A DNA stretch of 64,000 bases from Botryosphaeria dothidea (GCA_011503125.2 WWBZ02000033.1:1240001-1304000); one strand, 5' to 3'. Positions 11,431 through 23,340 are shown, numbered from the stretch's first letter. Program-made: numbers and translations. Notes: generated from the sequence alone by a model not told the origin.

Positions 11431-14400
11431 GAATTTCTAATAGCGGCGCACGAGAACGCTTGCACCACAGCGCTGCGTGAGACAGGACCTACAGCAGAAG
11501 ACCAGGTGATTGAGGACGCGGACTTGCCGAGGAAGGACGGGTAACCATAGACGCAGGGGCAATCCGTGGGTGGGCGAATGCTAGACCGTTGTCGGAAAGG
11601 GAATATCGCGTGCGTCATGGATTTCCCCCCACCCCCTCTCCAGCCGCTGTACGACACCGAACACCCCAACCAAAACACTGAATTGGAACGTTGCCTTTCG
11701 ACTGTTCCAGAACCAACAGCCGGGTCCATTCGAACCTACGGAATGAAGCGTTCTAGCCTCGGGATTTGCCGTTCGTCCTCGTTGCCTTTTTCATACAGAA
11801 CATGCATGTATCATGCACGCACACGGACCCTTCCCGAAGGATTGAAGCGGGAAAGACGGGAGATCAGCACAGGGGTCTCGAGAAAGATAATTCTTTTTTT
11901 GCTTTTTTTTCTCTTGAGTTTGGATACCCCAACGGAGGGACCAGAAGAGGAGTGAAAGATTCAAAGGATGTTTGGGCTGTTCTTCATCTCCTTTTTCTTA
12001 TTTGACATTTGGCGGAGTTGGGGCTCTTCTTATTTTTCTCTCTTCTCTCTTCTTTTTATGTCACTCGTCTGTGTGAAGGAAGGATCGGTCAACGGAGGCA
12101 GTGTGGGCAATTTTTCTGAATGGATATGCGCCGTGCGCATTGACCATTGTGTTGTTACCTTTCCTCTCTTCATTTGTTCTTTTTTCTTGCTTGGACATCG
12201 GAGTCGCGAGTGGGTTCGATATGGCATTCTGCATGGATGGGAAAGGGATGGGAATGCAAATGAGCTGATGGTATGTGTCTCTTGTGCGGTAGGCGGGGCT
12301 GGCGCATGAGACAGCTTGTACAGATATTGATTCTCTTTCCTATTTCATTTTCGTTCGGTGGATGGTGACAAGGAAGGGAGATGGGTAACGGCCGGGTAGG
12401 ATAGTGGAGGGTATGCAATACATCAGCTTTTTTGATGAAATTTCGTTTGATGTAGTTGTGTGATATTGCCGCATTTGTAAACGACAGTGTATGGTGCATT
12501 TGCTGTGCTTGGAACGACAAAGCCCTTTTTTCTTGCCCCCGGAGAATTTCTCGGATACTTCGGATACTTATTTTCTCTCTTTTCAGTGGTCGCACCACGC
12601 TTCGCATGCAATACTCTTTCCACCCATCTGCGTCTTTCTTAAGGCTAGGCCGCATGATGTTGCGCAACGTCTGGTTGGACACATCTCGTGCGAGAAGGCA
12701 CGACATGGTGCATTGAGTTTTTTTTTTCTATAAACAAACTGGTGCCTGGCGCATACAGCAAAGAAAAACTAGCGGCGAAGCTGTACACGTCAGCGCCCTC
12801 CTGTCCTATACGACTAGAAGGCTTGGCAAGGACGCCGAGGAAATGCATTAGGCTGGCGCCATCAACTAGTAGACGTTGTGTCAATTATCATTCGGAGTCG
12901 CGCATATCCGGCGGTAGTTCCGTGATTGAGATGTTATAGCTCATCCTTCACGAGATCAGCGGGCCTGCCGGCGATATGGTTTCTCTTTCTCTCGGCACAA
13001 GGCCTCGAGCTAGTTTAGGGTGGGCCTTGAAATTCTGCAACCCTTTGTCCTCAGCCCTACCCACTCCATCGCTAGCGATCCTTCCGTTGCGGAATGCGGT
13101 AAGGCGTGGGCGCGCCTGGACCGGCGCGTTTGGAGAGGCGAGGGTGGGTGGAGGGCGTTCGAGGCGGAGAATGGGCGCTTTGCTTTTTTCTTTCTTTTCA
13201 GGGTTCGGTGGGTTCTAGCCGGCGCCCTGAGGCTTACGCTTTTGTGAAGAGTATCATGTTTGGCGCACGCGAACATATTTTGCCTCACCTACTGCAAGCT
13301 TACATGACAGGGTAAATATACTTGAGAGGCTTGTCATCACTGGCTGAATGCGTTTCTTTGGTTGATTAGTTGTCGAAAGAGGGCGTGCCGGAGCTGAAGG
13401 TGGTGGAGGGGAAAACGTCGGGCGGCGGGGTGAGAGCCAATGGCGGACCTGGATGGGCAAGGTCGATGACGCCTCGACGGCACCAAAACGATCTACAGGG
13501 TCGGCCAGCATTGGCGTCGCACATATCGTACTACACAACGTTTGTTTCCACCGGACGCCTGCAGCAGGAGGGCATGCGCTGGGACGGCCGAGCTGACTGC
13601 TGTTTGCATCCGAGCGCAGGGAGAAGCATGCGTAGGAGTGGAGCTGAGGGCGGGGAGGGAAGAGAGAGAGGGAGATGCTTTGGCGACATTACCCGAAATG
13701 GAAAGCGATGGAAGAAGAGAGGGGGGGGGGAGTGGTTGGGTTTTTGTCCGAGAGTGGAACAGACCAAGTCCGCAAAACGGGCAGACAGCCGGGAGCAGTG
13801 AGGAGGTACGTATACGGTTTACCGGGTACAGTCTGAGGGTGGCTAGCTGCAGTCGGGCAGCCTAACCAAACCACGCAGCTACCCGGTGCCTAGATGTGCA
13901 TATACGCACACAACTTGAGTTGATAGATTGGTACGGGCAACGGCGGAGGCCGAGACACAGCTGCAGGCAGATCTTGGTCGGTGGTTCTCGTGGTTGCTTG
14001 ACGACGACAGGGTCATTGTTCTGCCGCTAAGAGGGCCGGACAGTGGATTGAGGGCGGCTAGAGGCCGGTGTAGCGAGAGGCGTTACGCATGAGCGGAGAG
14101 CTGCCGTAGTGCGGTGGGCCGCGGAATGACTTGCGTTGACAGGTGGAGGGCGAGAGCAGGGCAACTGCGGTGGCGACGAGAGCTCGCCGAGGTGCGATTC
14201 ACGTCGGAGGAGGGTAGAATGCCCGGGCCACTGAGCATTGCGGGCGGCAGCCGGCACTTTTTTGGTGGCCAGGCACTCAAGCGCAACAAGTGGCGGCGGC
14301 CTGCTCGGTGACGCCAGCGCAAACACGCAGCAGTCCCGGAGCGCCGACAGCCGGGCTCGCACTCCCTAACAAACTACGATCTCAGCGCATCGTCTTTTGT

Positions 14401-14971
14401 GCCAGCGATCGGTTTCTGCCCGTTTGTGAAGCCTCCTACATCCTCCACAGAGCCATCGCCGATCTGCCAGCCCAGCCCAATCAATGATAATGACCTCGAC
14501 CACCGCTTCTGCTCTCCCCAAGCTCCGCCCAAAGCGTCCGCCCAACCCTCTGCCCGCACCGCGCCGCGACAACACGCCACCCTCCCAGAGTTAAAGGCAT
14601 GAGCGCTGCCTGAAGGCCCTGCTTCCCGGCTCCCACCTATCCTCACGGTTGATCGCCGCCCTGATCCCAGCTTACACGCCCGCTTCCCTTCCTCGTCGAT
14701 ACCGGTGGCAGCCCACTGCGCTGCCCATCGATTCGCATCTCTCCGCCCTGCCAGATCTGACGCACTGCGCTCCGAGCAGCCACTCAGCTCCAGCCCGCCC
14801 ATCCCGGGAACGCCAGGTGACTTCATCGACCGCCTTGGACCCTTGTTCCACCCCCGCCGCCCAGACGCCCGCCATCCTCCGCATCCGCGCACCATTTTCT
14901 CCCGTCACCAGCCTATTTCCCCCCCCGGCTCGCCCTCGTTGCATGGAGGCTGCCTCTACAATCTGCGCTTT
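11431..14971. other. intergenic: Rictor 3' flank and upstream region of the RING-LON gene
   Basis: About 3.5 kb. The first kilobase has T-rich tracts (for example about 11888-11910 and ten Ts at 12718-12727), as expected of a 3' UTR and its flank. A run of ten Gs lies at 13721-13730. From about 14360 to 14970 the DNA is pyrimidine-rich with CCAGCC/CTCCGC text and reads open in the frame of the downstream gene, so it is probably the leader. No other gene recognised. Confidence 0.5.
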
Positions 14972-16645
14972 ATGAGCTTGCTACGGGCTGCAGGACACTC
15001 TTTCACAGATAGTGAAGAGAAGTCCTCCCACCTGCCGCTAGCCCAACCCGTCTTCATGCGAAGCCATGACAGCGCGGCCGACGATGGGAAGAGCGCTGCT
15101 CTAGCTGCTCACGAGGACGCCAGAGCCCTCGTTCGGCTGGTCCAATGCCCCCAGTGTTCGCGCCCTTTCCGTATGCCCGTCACCCTCCCATGCGGCCACT
15201 CGCTGTGTCGCCAGTGCCTCCCGGAGTCTTTTCAGCGCCAGAACATTTCTTACCCCGCCACCCCAGAGCGTATGTTTGGAATACAATGTCCCTTGGTCGA
15301 GTGTGGGAGGGAACACCCCGTCGGCGAGTGCAATGTGGACGTCACGCTGTCAAAAGTCATGGAGTTGGTGGCACAAGTGGTCTCGGAAAGTTCAACTACC
15401 GCGGAAGACTTCCCCGTCACGTTGGAAGTGATGAAAAGCACGGTCGACACGCCCATGGCCGGGCTCGAAAAGAACCATTCTGCGGGGCCGAATACCATAA
15501 CCCTTCACGGTGGCCGCCTGTTGGCCACATTCGCCCTCGCCGAGATGGGCCAGTTGGGCATAAAAGATGAGGTCTCTTATGCATCGTTGGCCGACGACGG
15601 ACGGGACTTCAGCGATTTGGACACCGCCATCCTGGACCGTCTCAGAGAAACAACACATAGGGAGTTGGACTGTCATGTTTGTTACAACATGCTGCTGGAT
15701 CCCGTCACCACGGCTTGCGGACACACCTTCTGCCGAAAATGCTTGGTCCGGGCCCTTGATCATACGCTGCACTGCCCTGTCTGCCGACGATCTTTGACTA
15801 TTCCCCCGTCGCTGGATGGTCAACCTAGCAACAACTGTCTTGTCGCACTACTTTCGAGCCTGTGTCCCGAGCTGGTGGCCGCTCGTGCCGAGGCAGTTAC
15901 CCAAGAGGAGCGTGGCGCCCCCGAACTTGATACCGCATTATTCGTTTGTACCCTCGGATTTCCGGCCATGCCTACTTTCCTGCACATTTTTGAACCACGA
16001 TATCGTTTGATGATCCGGAGAGCTTTAGAAAGCAACGGCACTTTTGGCATGCTCATGTACAACCGTGCCGGTGCTGACCAAGGCAGACTCGGGCCGATAC
16101 AGTTCAAAGAGTATGGGACCATGTTGCAGATTGTAAACGCTCAAATGTTACCGGACGGCCGAAGCCTCATTGAAACTCGAGGTACTACCCGTTTTAGAGT
16201 TCGCTCCCATGGTCCGCACGATGGCTACACCGTTGGAAACGTGGAGCGCATCGAGGATGTCAGCCTTGCAGAAGAGGAGCGTCTTGAAGCCGAAGATCTC
16301 AGAGCAGCGCAGGCGGCACGAGAAGCTCAACTTGCCGGGGGAGTACAAGACGGAAGCAACGCACCTGAGCCAACTATCGACAGTCTTTCCACCCGCGAAA
16401 TGCTCCTAATTGGCGTCAATTTTATCGAACGAATGCGGGCAAATAGCGCGCCCTGGCTGCACCAGCGAATTCTGGATGCATATGGCGGCCCACCGGATGA
16501 CCCCGCATTGTTCCCTTATTGGTTCGCTAGTATCTTGCCGATAGCAGAAGAAGAGAAGTATCTCTTGCTACCAACCACTAGCGTCCGAGAAAGATTGAAG
16601 ATTGTCGTAAGCTGGATAAGGAGGATAGAGTCTCAACGGTGGTGA
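14972..16645 (+). CDS. RING-RING-LON domain protein (LONRF-like, putative E3 ubiquitin ligase)
   Basis: A single-exon gene of 557 residues. RING 1 spans residues 59-111 (CPQC, CGHSLCRQC, then a final pair CPLVEC). RING 2 spans 234-271 with a canonical C3HC4 set: CHVC, ACGHTFCRKC, HCPVC. Residues 322 to the end match the Lon protease N-terminal (LON substrate-binding) domain, beginning TALFVCTLGFPAMPTFLHIF and then EPRYRLMIRR. No protease or AAA part is present, so it is not a Lon protease. Proteins of this layout (LONRF family) are thought to be ubiquitin ligases for damaged or misfolded proteins; the substrate is unknown. The frame is open 89 codons further upstream, but that stretch is low-complexity and leader-like, so the ATG at 14972 (MSLLRAAG) is preferred. 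Confidence 0.9.
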   Translation: MSLLRAAGHSFTDSEEKSSHLPLAQPVFMRSHDSAADDGKSAALAAHEDARALVRLVQCPQCSRPFRMPVTLPCGHSLCRQCLPESFQRQNISYPATPERMFGIQCPLVECGREHPVGECNVDVTLSKVMELVAQVVSESSTTAEDFPVTLEVMKSTVDTPMAGLEKNHSAGPNTITLHGGRLLATFALAEMGQLGIKDEVSYASLADDGRDFSDLDTAILDRLRETTHRELDCHVCYNMLLDPVTTACGHTFCRKCLVRALDHTLHCPVCRRSLTIPPSLDGQPSNNCLVALLSSLCPELVAARAEAVTQEERGAPELDTALFVCTLGFPAMPTFLHIFEPRYRLMIRRALESNGTFGMLMYNRAGADQGRLGPIQFKEYGTMLQIVNAQMLPDGRSLIETRGTTRFRVRSHGPHDGYTVGNVERIEDVSLAEEERLEAEDLRAAQAAREAQLAGGVQDGSNAPEPTIDSLSTREMLLIGVNFIERMRANSAPWLHQRILDAYGGPPDDPALFPYWFASILPIAEEEKYLLLPTTSVRERLKIVVSWIRRIESQRW

Positions 16646-18858
16646 GTGTCTTCTTCCGTTTGATCTGTCCATCTCTTGCCAAAAAGCCAACATACCTGTG
16701 CACAGGGCTTGAATTTCTCCGAGCGTTGGCTTTTAGGCCCTTCCTTGTTTCATATTTATTTCCATTTACTTTCAATTATTTTCTAAGTCTGGACCCTTGT
16801 CTCCTCGATTTGTCTTTCACGCATGGCGAGTGCCTTTGGTGTTTGGCTTGGTTCGACAGGGATATGAACCAAAAGACTCGCATGCTAATTTGTTGGCTAT
16901 GTTTCCGTTATCGCTGACAGGCATGCCGGAACCGCTTGTACAGTCTTGTAAACCGTTCCGTCATCGTTCAGCGTTGGCTCTTGTTCGTCGGTAGCATCAT
17001 CCTTGCATGGTGGTATGCGTCAAGTTAGCCACGTCCGAGGACAAATTTCCCCGCAACTGCACCTGCACGCACCCAACAGCATCTGCATTTATATGCTCCT
17101 CGGCCGAGCTGCCGATGTCAACATCGTACAGCGTTCCATTATCGAAGAGCAAACACCCCTGCGCGTCGTCATGGCGGATGATCGAGATTGCGGATCCTTG
17201 GTGTCACCACCCCGCGCTTGGAAGCGTCACCACTGTTCCTGTCGATCATGTTACATCATCGTCACTCAAAACTCTATGACCGCAGCAATTTTCCACAATT
17301 TTCACTTGCATCATTTGGGCGTTTAGATTCCGGGGGGAATGCATTGTCGGGCATCGTCTTTCCTATTCCATCAGCAAGCATCTTTATCTTCTCACCTCTC
17401 ACTGCCACCCGCACAAGCGAGCGTTCTGTACTTAAGTGGCCTTATTCCCCTTTCAAGAGATGTGGCGAGTTACAAGCGAGAGGCTTGATTCAGTATGCAA
17501 CTGTTATCAGCACGCGTTCGCTTCTTTTCTCTTCCCTTTTTCTTTTGATGTTGGCGCAATACCCCCTCCACATGTGTATGTTGCAGAATCAGGCGCTTTT
17601 GCCACTCTGCGCTCATCTCATGCGGCACTAAATTGTTGTGTGTAGAGACGATTTTCTTCCAGTTAGAGACAAAGCTTCGTGGGTCGGCCATCCGGAGCTG
17701 CTGTTCACGTCTCTTCCTACTCTGCTCCTTGTTCATGTTAGAATATGTTAAAGAGAGCGGGAAATATTTCCATAACCCGAGCGACTGCTCTTCTTTCAGA
17801 TTGCTTCAAAAGCCACCTGACAAAAACCTTCGTAAGTGGTAGTTAGCTTTCGAGTATCAATATTTTTCTTTTCTTTTTCCTTTAGTCAGGCTTTTTTGTG
17901 CGAACCCAACGTACTCTTTCATATTGTGTATGAGAAAAGAGAGGAAAGAAGAGAGATACTTAAGAAAAAGGATCTCACGGAGAAGTTTTTAGACTTCTGA
18001 TGATAGCTGTATCGAGTAGGAAAAATTCAAAGAACAAATGATAGGGAAACTACCCTTGAACAGCAGTACTCGGCTTTTTTTTTTTTTAAGAATTAACTCG
18101 TGACCAGCCGAGCACTCAACCGTATTAATAACTGCTCGATTCGTGTCTCTAGCACGAAAGAGCTAATTGTTACATCATGAGCCGGTGTGGCTAAAGACAA
18201 CGCAAATCCGTTAGGTAATCCCTTGCTTTCGCCTGCACTGAAGGCTTTGGCTTGCGCTGAAGTTGCGGAGGGAGGGCTTGAGCACTGCATAATGGTGCCG
18301 GTCAACAATAGAATGATTAGTTGAAGTTCCATCATTTCAAAGGTTTATTGGCTCTTGCTTCTCCGAGTTCTTGGAGCATCTGTTGGATGGAGAAAGCAAT
18401 CCAGTGAAGTTTGACGACGGGGCTATTGGCCGAGTGGGATGTGAAGGTACTCATCGGCAATCTCACCGTACACCTCGTTGGTATCGAGTGCAGGGCTTGC
18501 CGCATGATGGAGTACATATTTATATGCCTAGAAAAGAGAATTTCGAATAGAAGAGGGATCATTTGATTTGGTCGACGTTCATTCCACAACACAGGACGGT
18601 CGAGCCTTCTGACGGATTAAAGCTTTGCAACAAAGCGGTCACGCAATTCTCAAGTCACAAAGTCAGAGGTTCTTTGCATACTGGTTTGTTACACGTTTAT
18701 ATTTCTTTGCCGGCCGTGTTCAAACGAACTCGTTGCAGCATTAGGTTATAGGTATCATTGGTATATACAATCTGGATCAACACTTCTGATCTCTCGAAGG
18801 ACTCTTCAGTTTCCTTCGGGTCGTTGATGATGCGTTTTTCGTCCCCGCAAAAAACAAT
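16646..18858. other. intergenic: no gene seen
   Basis: About 2.2 kb between convergent genes, T-rich in places, with a 13-T run at 18075-18087. All open frames are short, with no start context, splice pattern or domain that I could support. No tRNA or 5S signature found by eye. Confidence 0.5.
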
Positions 18859-19620
18859 TTAACGGTGCTCGCCGCTGCCGACGCAGAAGGGAACGGGGTA
18901 CTTGTCGCTGCTGCAGAGACGGATGACGCCCTTGACCCAGGCAAGGTCCTTGTAGCTCTGGCTGGTGTAGACGTCGGAGGTGAAGGTGGCGGTGGAGGGG
19001 TTGTCGGTGCAGCCGGTGAGGACCTTGCCGGTGTAGCGGGTGGTGTCCGGGTTGGAGACGATGAGGCCGCTCTTGCCGGCGGGCACGTAGAAGGCGTACG
19101 AGGTGGTCTGGGTGGTGGTCCACGAGACGCCGTAGTCGATGCCGAGCGAGACGGAGAGGACCGACTCGATCGAGACCGAGTAGCCGGTCGAGATGGTCAG
19201 CGAGTTCTCGAGCGAGTAGCCGTCGGTCACGGTGACGAGCGCCTGGTCGACCTCGGCGGTGACGACCGAGGACATGGGCACGTCCCACTGCTGGAAGTTG
19301 GACTTGTTCTCGAGCTGGACCTCGGAGGACTCCTCGCAGTCGGCGCGCTTGCTGTGCAGGCCGATGGGGGCGGTGAAGTTGGAGGGGGCCTTGACGGCGG
19401 CCGGGTAGATGGTGTTGCCCAGGTGGGCGAAGGGGGGAGGCGGGGGGACGTCACGCTTCTGGAGAGCGTCGTAGTCGGCGGCCTTCATGATGGTGTGGAG
19501 GCCGTTGTCGCCGAAGATGATGACATCGTCCTCGCTGAGGATGCGCTTCTCGAGGGGAGCCTCGGTGGGAAGAGCGGCGGCGACGGCAACGAGGCCGAGA
19601 AGAGCGGTCTTGACGTACAT
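18859..19620 (-). CDS. Secreted protein with Kex2-type propeptide sites, effector-like
   Basis: A single exon, 253 residues. Residues 1-17 form a signal peptide (MYVKTALLGLVAVAAAL). Three dibasic KR sites follow at 25-26, 55-56 and 91-92, as in proteins trimmed by the Golgi protease Kex2. The mature part would start near residue 93. It has four cysteines (95, 204, 236, 246) and a Ser/Thr-rich, alternating segment at about 125-180 that looks beta-stranded, followed by a YVPAGKSGLIVSNP motif. This broad pattern recalls secreted aerolysin-fold-like or Celp0028-like effector proteins of Botryosphaeriaceae, but that is only an impression from composition; a structure prediction would decide. Potential N-glycosylation sites include NFTA and NKSN. 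A TATA-like TATTTAAG lies about 85 bp upstream. Confidence 0.8.
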   Translation of the reverse strand: MYVKTALLGLVAVAAALPTEAPLEKRILSEDDVIIFGDNGLHTIMKAADYDALQKRDVPPPPPFAHLGNTIYPAAVKAPSNFTAPIGLHSKRADCEESSEVQLENKSNFQQWDVPMSSVVTAEVDQALVTVTDGYSLENSLTISTGYSVSIESVLSVSLGIDYGVSWTTTQTTSYAFYVPAGKSGLIVSNPDTTRYTGKVLTGCTDNPSTATFTSDVYTSQSYKDLAWVKGVIRLCSSDKYPVPFCVGSGEHR

Positions 19621-19701
19621 TGTGAAGGGGAGTGTGGAAGCGATTGTCTTTCAGAGAAGAGAGTGTTGTTCGATGGTGAGGGATATTGCCTGATAGAGAT
19701 A

Positions 19702-19709
19702 CTTAAATA
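19702..19709 (-). promoter_or_regulatory. TATA-like element of the 253-aa secreted protein gene
   Basis: On the minus strand the sequence reads TATTTAAG about 85 bp before the ATG at 19620. The position is plausible for a fungal TATA box. Inference from position and sequence only. Confidence 0.35.
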
Positions 19710-21271
19710 CAAACAGACACCATGATGTGGCGTAGTGTTGTCATCGGACTGGGCTGTTATCGCGTCCGGTTAGAGCGGAAGGAACTGACTCCCCGGGGCT
19801 CCACGCTGTGGTCACGATGCAGCGGTCAAATTACGGCTCTGGTTCAATGGTCCCCAGTTCACGGACTGGGCTCAAGAGGGATTCCGGCGGGAGGCAAAGG
19901 GAGCGGAAGAAACCGCGGGCCAGTTTGGGGCGTTGGATTGAGCGATTAGGAAAGTGCGCCAAGAATAGCAAGCTATGAACAGTGCTTCTGCGAGTCAAAG
20001 GTGGTCCCTGTGGAGGTGAGAAGCGATGTGATTGCCTAGAAAGGAAAGCACGTGGGCGATGAGCGGCAAGATGATGGGATTTCGCGTAGAACTACGATGA
20101 TAGTGCAGGGCTCGCTCTCGTGGGCGATATTTGTACTGGTGCCGTTGGGATAGCGGTAATAGGGCCAGCCTGCCCCCATCAAGATGAAACCAGCAGATGG
20201 TGTTGATCATCTGGATGTTTGCATGAAACCGGCTCCCTGACGCCGCGATGGGAGCACGGCAGCGCAGTCGGGAACCGGGCAGCTGCAGTTCTAGACTGCC
20301 CACCCTAGCTGGCTGGGACATGTTCAGGCGGCCAAAGATGAATTGAGCAGGTCGGGCTCCGGGGCAATATTGTCAAGGCGTGGTTGCGGTGGCCAAGACA
20401 CGATGTAGGAAAGTAGGGTGGCCATTGGTGGAATGAGCGGCCCTGGCATAGAGCGAGATAGCAAGCAAAGGGGGCCTGGCGGACTAGGGAAGCGAAAGAG
20501 CCTCAACAGGCCAGTGGCTGACTAGCAACCACTGTGAAGTCGAGGGCTGGGAGCGGTAGACGAGTCGTAGATGGAGAGCCTCATTCGCGCTTATCTCGCC
20601 TTAGCTGGCCTTAGCTGGACCGGGCGGCACCAGGGCTCGTATATGCAAGGGGCCAGGACGGTGGCGGCTCAGCGGGAGATGTTGCAATGCAAGATAGTGT
20701 AGATGGACGGAAAACGAGGGTGCAAGGCGCGCAGGAGATCGTCGCTGCCTAAAGGCGTAGCGTGGGGCCAAGATGCGCCTTGCCGACAGGCGGGCCGAGT
20801 CCAATTCCAACACCCTCTCCCACATCACCATCGCCCGCCTCCACGCCTGTCTTTTGCTCTTCTTGGACTCTGCTAACAGAGCCCGCGTTCTCGTCCCCCG
20901 CGCCCGCCGCCGCCTTCGCCGCCATGGCTCCCGCGGGACACGCTTCCTCCGCGCTGCCAGTGGAGATGGGTGCGCCGTGATGTTGAGGCTGCCAATCCCT
21001 ACTTCTTCAATCTTCAGGCATCCACTGCCCTCCAATCTCAGGCGGCGCAATCCGCAACGTGCGTCCGGCCCTTCAGCGACACGTTCTATCGCGGCGACTC
21101 GTATGCCGCCGCCGCTGATATCGCCTTTTTCCCTTACCTCTCGTCACCACCAAATCGATATTGCCGCCGACAGTGAGGCACGCGCGCCCGCCTGTCGCAC
21201 CACTCCGCTGAGCTGCTTCTACAAGCGAGCACCGGGCTCCGGCAATGCCGGCCGCTGTGATGCTGTCTGTC

Positions 21272-21277
21272 TATAAA
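21272..21277 (+). promoter_or_regulatory. TATA box candidate for the 113-aa secreted protein gene
   Basis: TATAAA 132 bp upstream of the ATG at 21404 and in the same orientation. The leader after it is CT-rich, which fits fungal start regions. Confidence 0.45.
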
Positions 21278-21403
21278 TCAGCCTGCCGGCGGGATGCCAT
21301 CTCCTGCTTTTCGTCAGGCGCTCTAACTTTCAAGATAAAAGACTCGCAAGCATCTCTTGGCCAACAATCTCAATAACCTTCTCCCATCCTCCCCGAGATC
21401 ATC

Positions 21404-21862
21404 ATGTTCTTCTCCAAGTTCTTCACCGTTTCCATCTTGGCTGTCCTGTCCGCTGGGTAAGTCCTCATCCATTAGTTGCCTGGTTGAAAGGCCTATGTGC
21501 TGACTGTAGCCCTTCAGCGTGGCCGCCGACGACCACGAGAGCTGCACTTGCCACAACGGCGACAGCTACAACTGGAGAATCACCACCAAGGCCTGTGACT
21601 TGTACAAGTCCCAGAACTGGGAGAACGGCAAGGTGCACTACGATACCCCCAGTGGTCGTGTAAGTTCTCATTCACCGCCTGAGCAATCTTGCACCCACGC
21701 TAACAATCTTGTCAGTGCACCCAAGACGACGGCACCCAGTACGTCATGGGTAAGGAGTGGGAGGCCGCCTGCAGGTCCATTGCCAAGAGCGGATTCCAGT
21801 GCGCCAGCGGTACCGGTACTTGCTACCAGCCCGACGAGGACCAGATCCGCGGCTGGTGCTAA
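21404..21862 (+). CDS. Small secreted cysteine-rich protein, 113 aa, eight mature cysteines
   Basis: Exons 21404-21456, 21518-21659 and 21716-21862 splice to 113 residues. The first exon encodes most of the signal peptide (MFFSKFFTVSILAVLSAG), with cleavage likely near VAA-DDHE. The mature chain is about 92 residues with eight cysteines: a CTC pair at its start, then CDLY, CTQDD, AACRS, FQCAS, GTCYQ and a terminal WC. An even number of cysteines and a cysteine at the very end suggest four disulfides and a compact extracellular protein. Both introns are about 56-61 bp with clean GTAAGT donors. I do not recognise a named family. Size, secretion and cysteine content make it an effector candidate, but secreted proteins of saprotrophs also look like this. 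Confidence 0.82.
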
Positions 21863-23113
21863 GTAACACCCGCGAGCATGTCTGCAGTCTTCCATCTTCA
21901 CTTAATGTTTCAAATCGCTTTAGATACCAATCCATTCTAAATGACCAGTCTCCTTTGCATACTTGTCCGTTGGCGGTGCTTCTTGCTGCACTCTTCACTC
22001 TTCACTGTTCTATCACCCTCCGTGACTTTTCCGCGCCACGCAATCTCCTGAGTTGGACAAAACCTTCTATTGTGAATCAAGGTTGGTTTTCATTGGTCTC
22101 ATACCATTGCGGTGGAGTGCCATTGGAGAAAATAACAATCCCCCCCCCCAAGATCAGATAAATCACTCAGCATCCGCTGAGTGTGGAAAACGGCGACGGT
22201 GTTGCAACGCTTTTCAGTCCAACAACGCAAATTCGTAGCAACGCTCCATGTTGATCTCTGACGTTACCTTCAATGCCCATGTTTTTGTTCGTATCTTGTG
22301 CTTCTCCAACACTCGGAACGAACAGGCTCCGTACGAGGACAGTGTCGCATGAAATTCGTCTCAAATTGACTCGTCGCTTCAATGATCACTGCTGCTCTTG
22401 ATCACAATAGTGGCACCTGTGAAGTGACCAGCCTGATATCTTTACCATCGAACGGAATAGCCATGAGCAGCATTTCTGATAACTAACGGGGAAATGCAAT
22501 CTCGCTTTTGCTCGAGACACGGCTAATGGTCCGTCTTGGCTCTGACTTCAGAGTGTGCCTTACAGAGGGTCGGGTTACCAAGGTCCGATGCCCACCTCCC
22601 GAGCTCGGCCTCCCGAGAGATCTCGCTAAGTCCGAGCTTATTTTGGGGTACGGAATACATTTTCAGTAGTATTGCAGCTGCGTGGCTGTAGGCATTTGAT
22701 TGCAGCCATTGCCAACCATACCAAAATATGATTAGATTTTCAGCACCTAGAGCGGTTTTCTTGTCCCCAGCATCCCTTCTTTGAAATCTCTGTCAATGCC
22801 GTGATTCTATTAACTCAAAATATTCTCAAGACCCCGACAGCCACTTAACGGACTTGAATTACGGGACGCTCCGACATTCTATGACTATCGTTGCCATGTC
22901 GATGGTAAAACTCACCTCGTCGTCTGGGCATTCACCATATCTCTACCCCAACCCCGTATGGGACCTTCCAGCATATCTGAAAACTTGCCGATCTAACTCC
23001 AGCAAGGCACGAGAAGCAGCCAGCCTCAGGGCACAAATTGGACTTTGCATAAGGACACGAACACCGAGAGAAACAGGGTGCCTGAAAAGGACCAATGTAG
23101 GAAACAAAGCACA

Positions 23114-23187
23114 ACGGGGTAAGCCCGAGCACGGCTGTCCCACACCCACGACGGGGAAAGCCCAAGCAGGGCTGTCCCTCAACCATC
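23114..23187. repeat. imperfect tandem duplication, unit 37 bp, two copies
   Basis: Copy 1 (23114-23150) and copy 2 (23151-23187) both begin ACGGGG, continue with AAGCCC and AGCA, then GGCTGTCCC. They differ by a few substitutions in the first 28 bases and diverge towards the end. It sits about 200 bp upstream of the next secreted-protein start. Confidence 0.75.
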
Positions 23188-23319
23188 TACGAAGGGGTAT
23201 CTATATTTCCTCGAATCCCACCGGCTACCCCACAGGCCCCAGGACAACCAGGACAAAATCCCACACGCCTTTCGTTCCGCGCTCCTCCTCGCTTCCAGCA
23301 AATTCCCAATCGGGCAAGA

Positions 23320-23340
23320 CCAACCACCAACCAACCAACC
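23320..23340. repeat. CCAA-type microsatellite in the leader
   Basis: Consecutive CCAAC/CAAC units about 40 bp before the ATG at 23381, probably inside the 5' leader. Confidence 0.6.

Larger units (their letters stand above)
19621..21403. other. intergenic between divergent secreted-protein genes
   Basis: About 1.8 kb, GC-rich, with overlapping low-complexity open frames on both strands (20600-21280) that lack domains. It holds the promoters of both flanking genes; TATA-like elements are listed separately. No further gene seen. Confidence 0.5.

Noticed and set aside
14705..14971. Upstream in-frame extension of the RING-LON gene
   Set aside because: Pro/Ser/His-rich leader-like text; the ATG at 14972 gives a normal start and complete domains.
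18865..19725. 286-codon plus-strand frame opposite the secreted-protein gene
   Set aside because: Antisense shadow of a GC-rich coding exon, with Val/Gly/Asp-rich text typical of such shadows.
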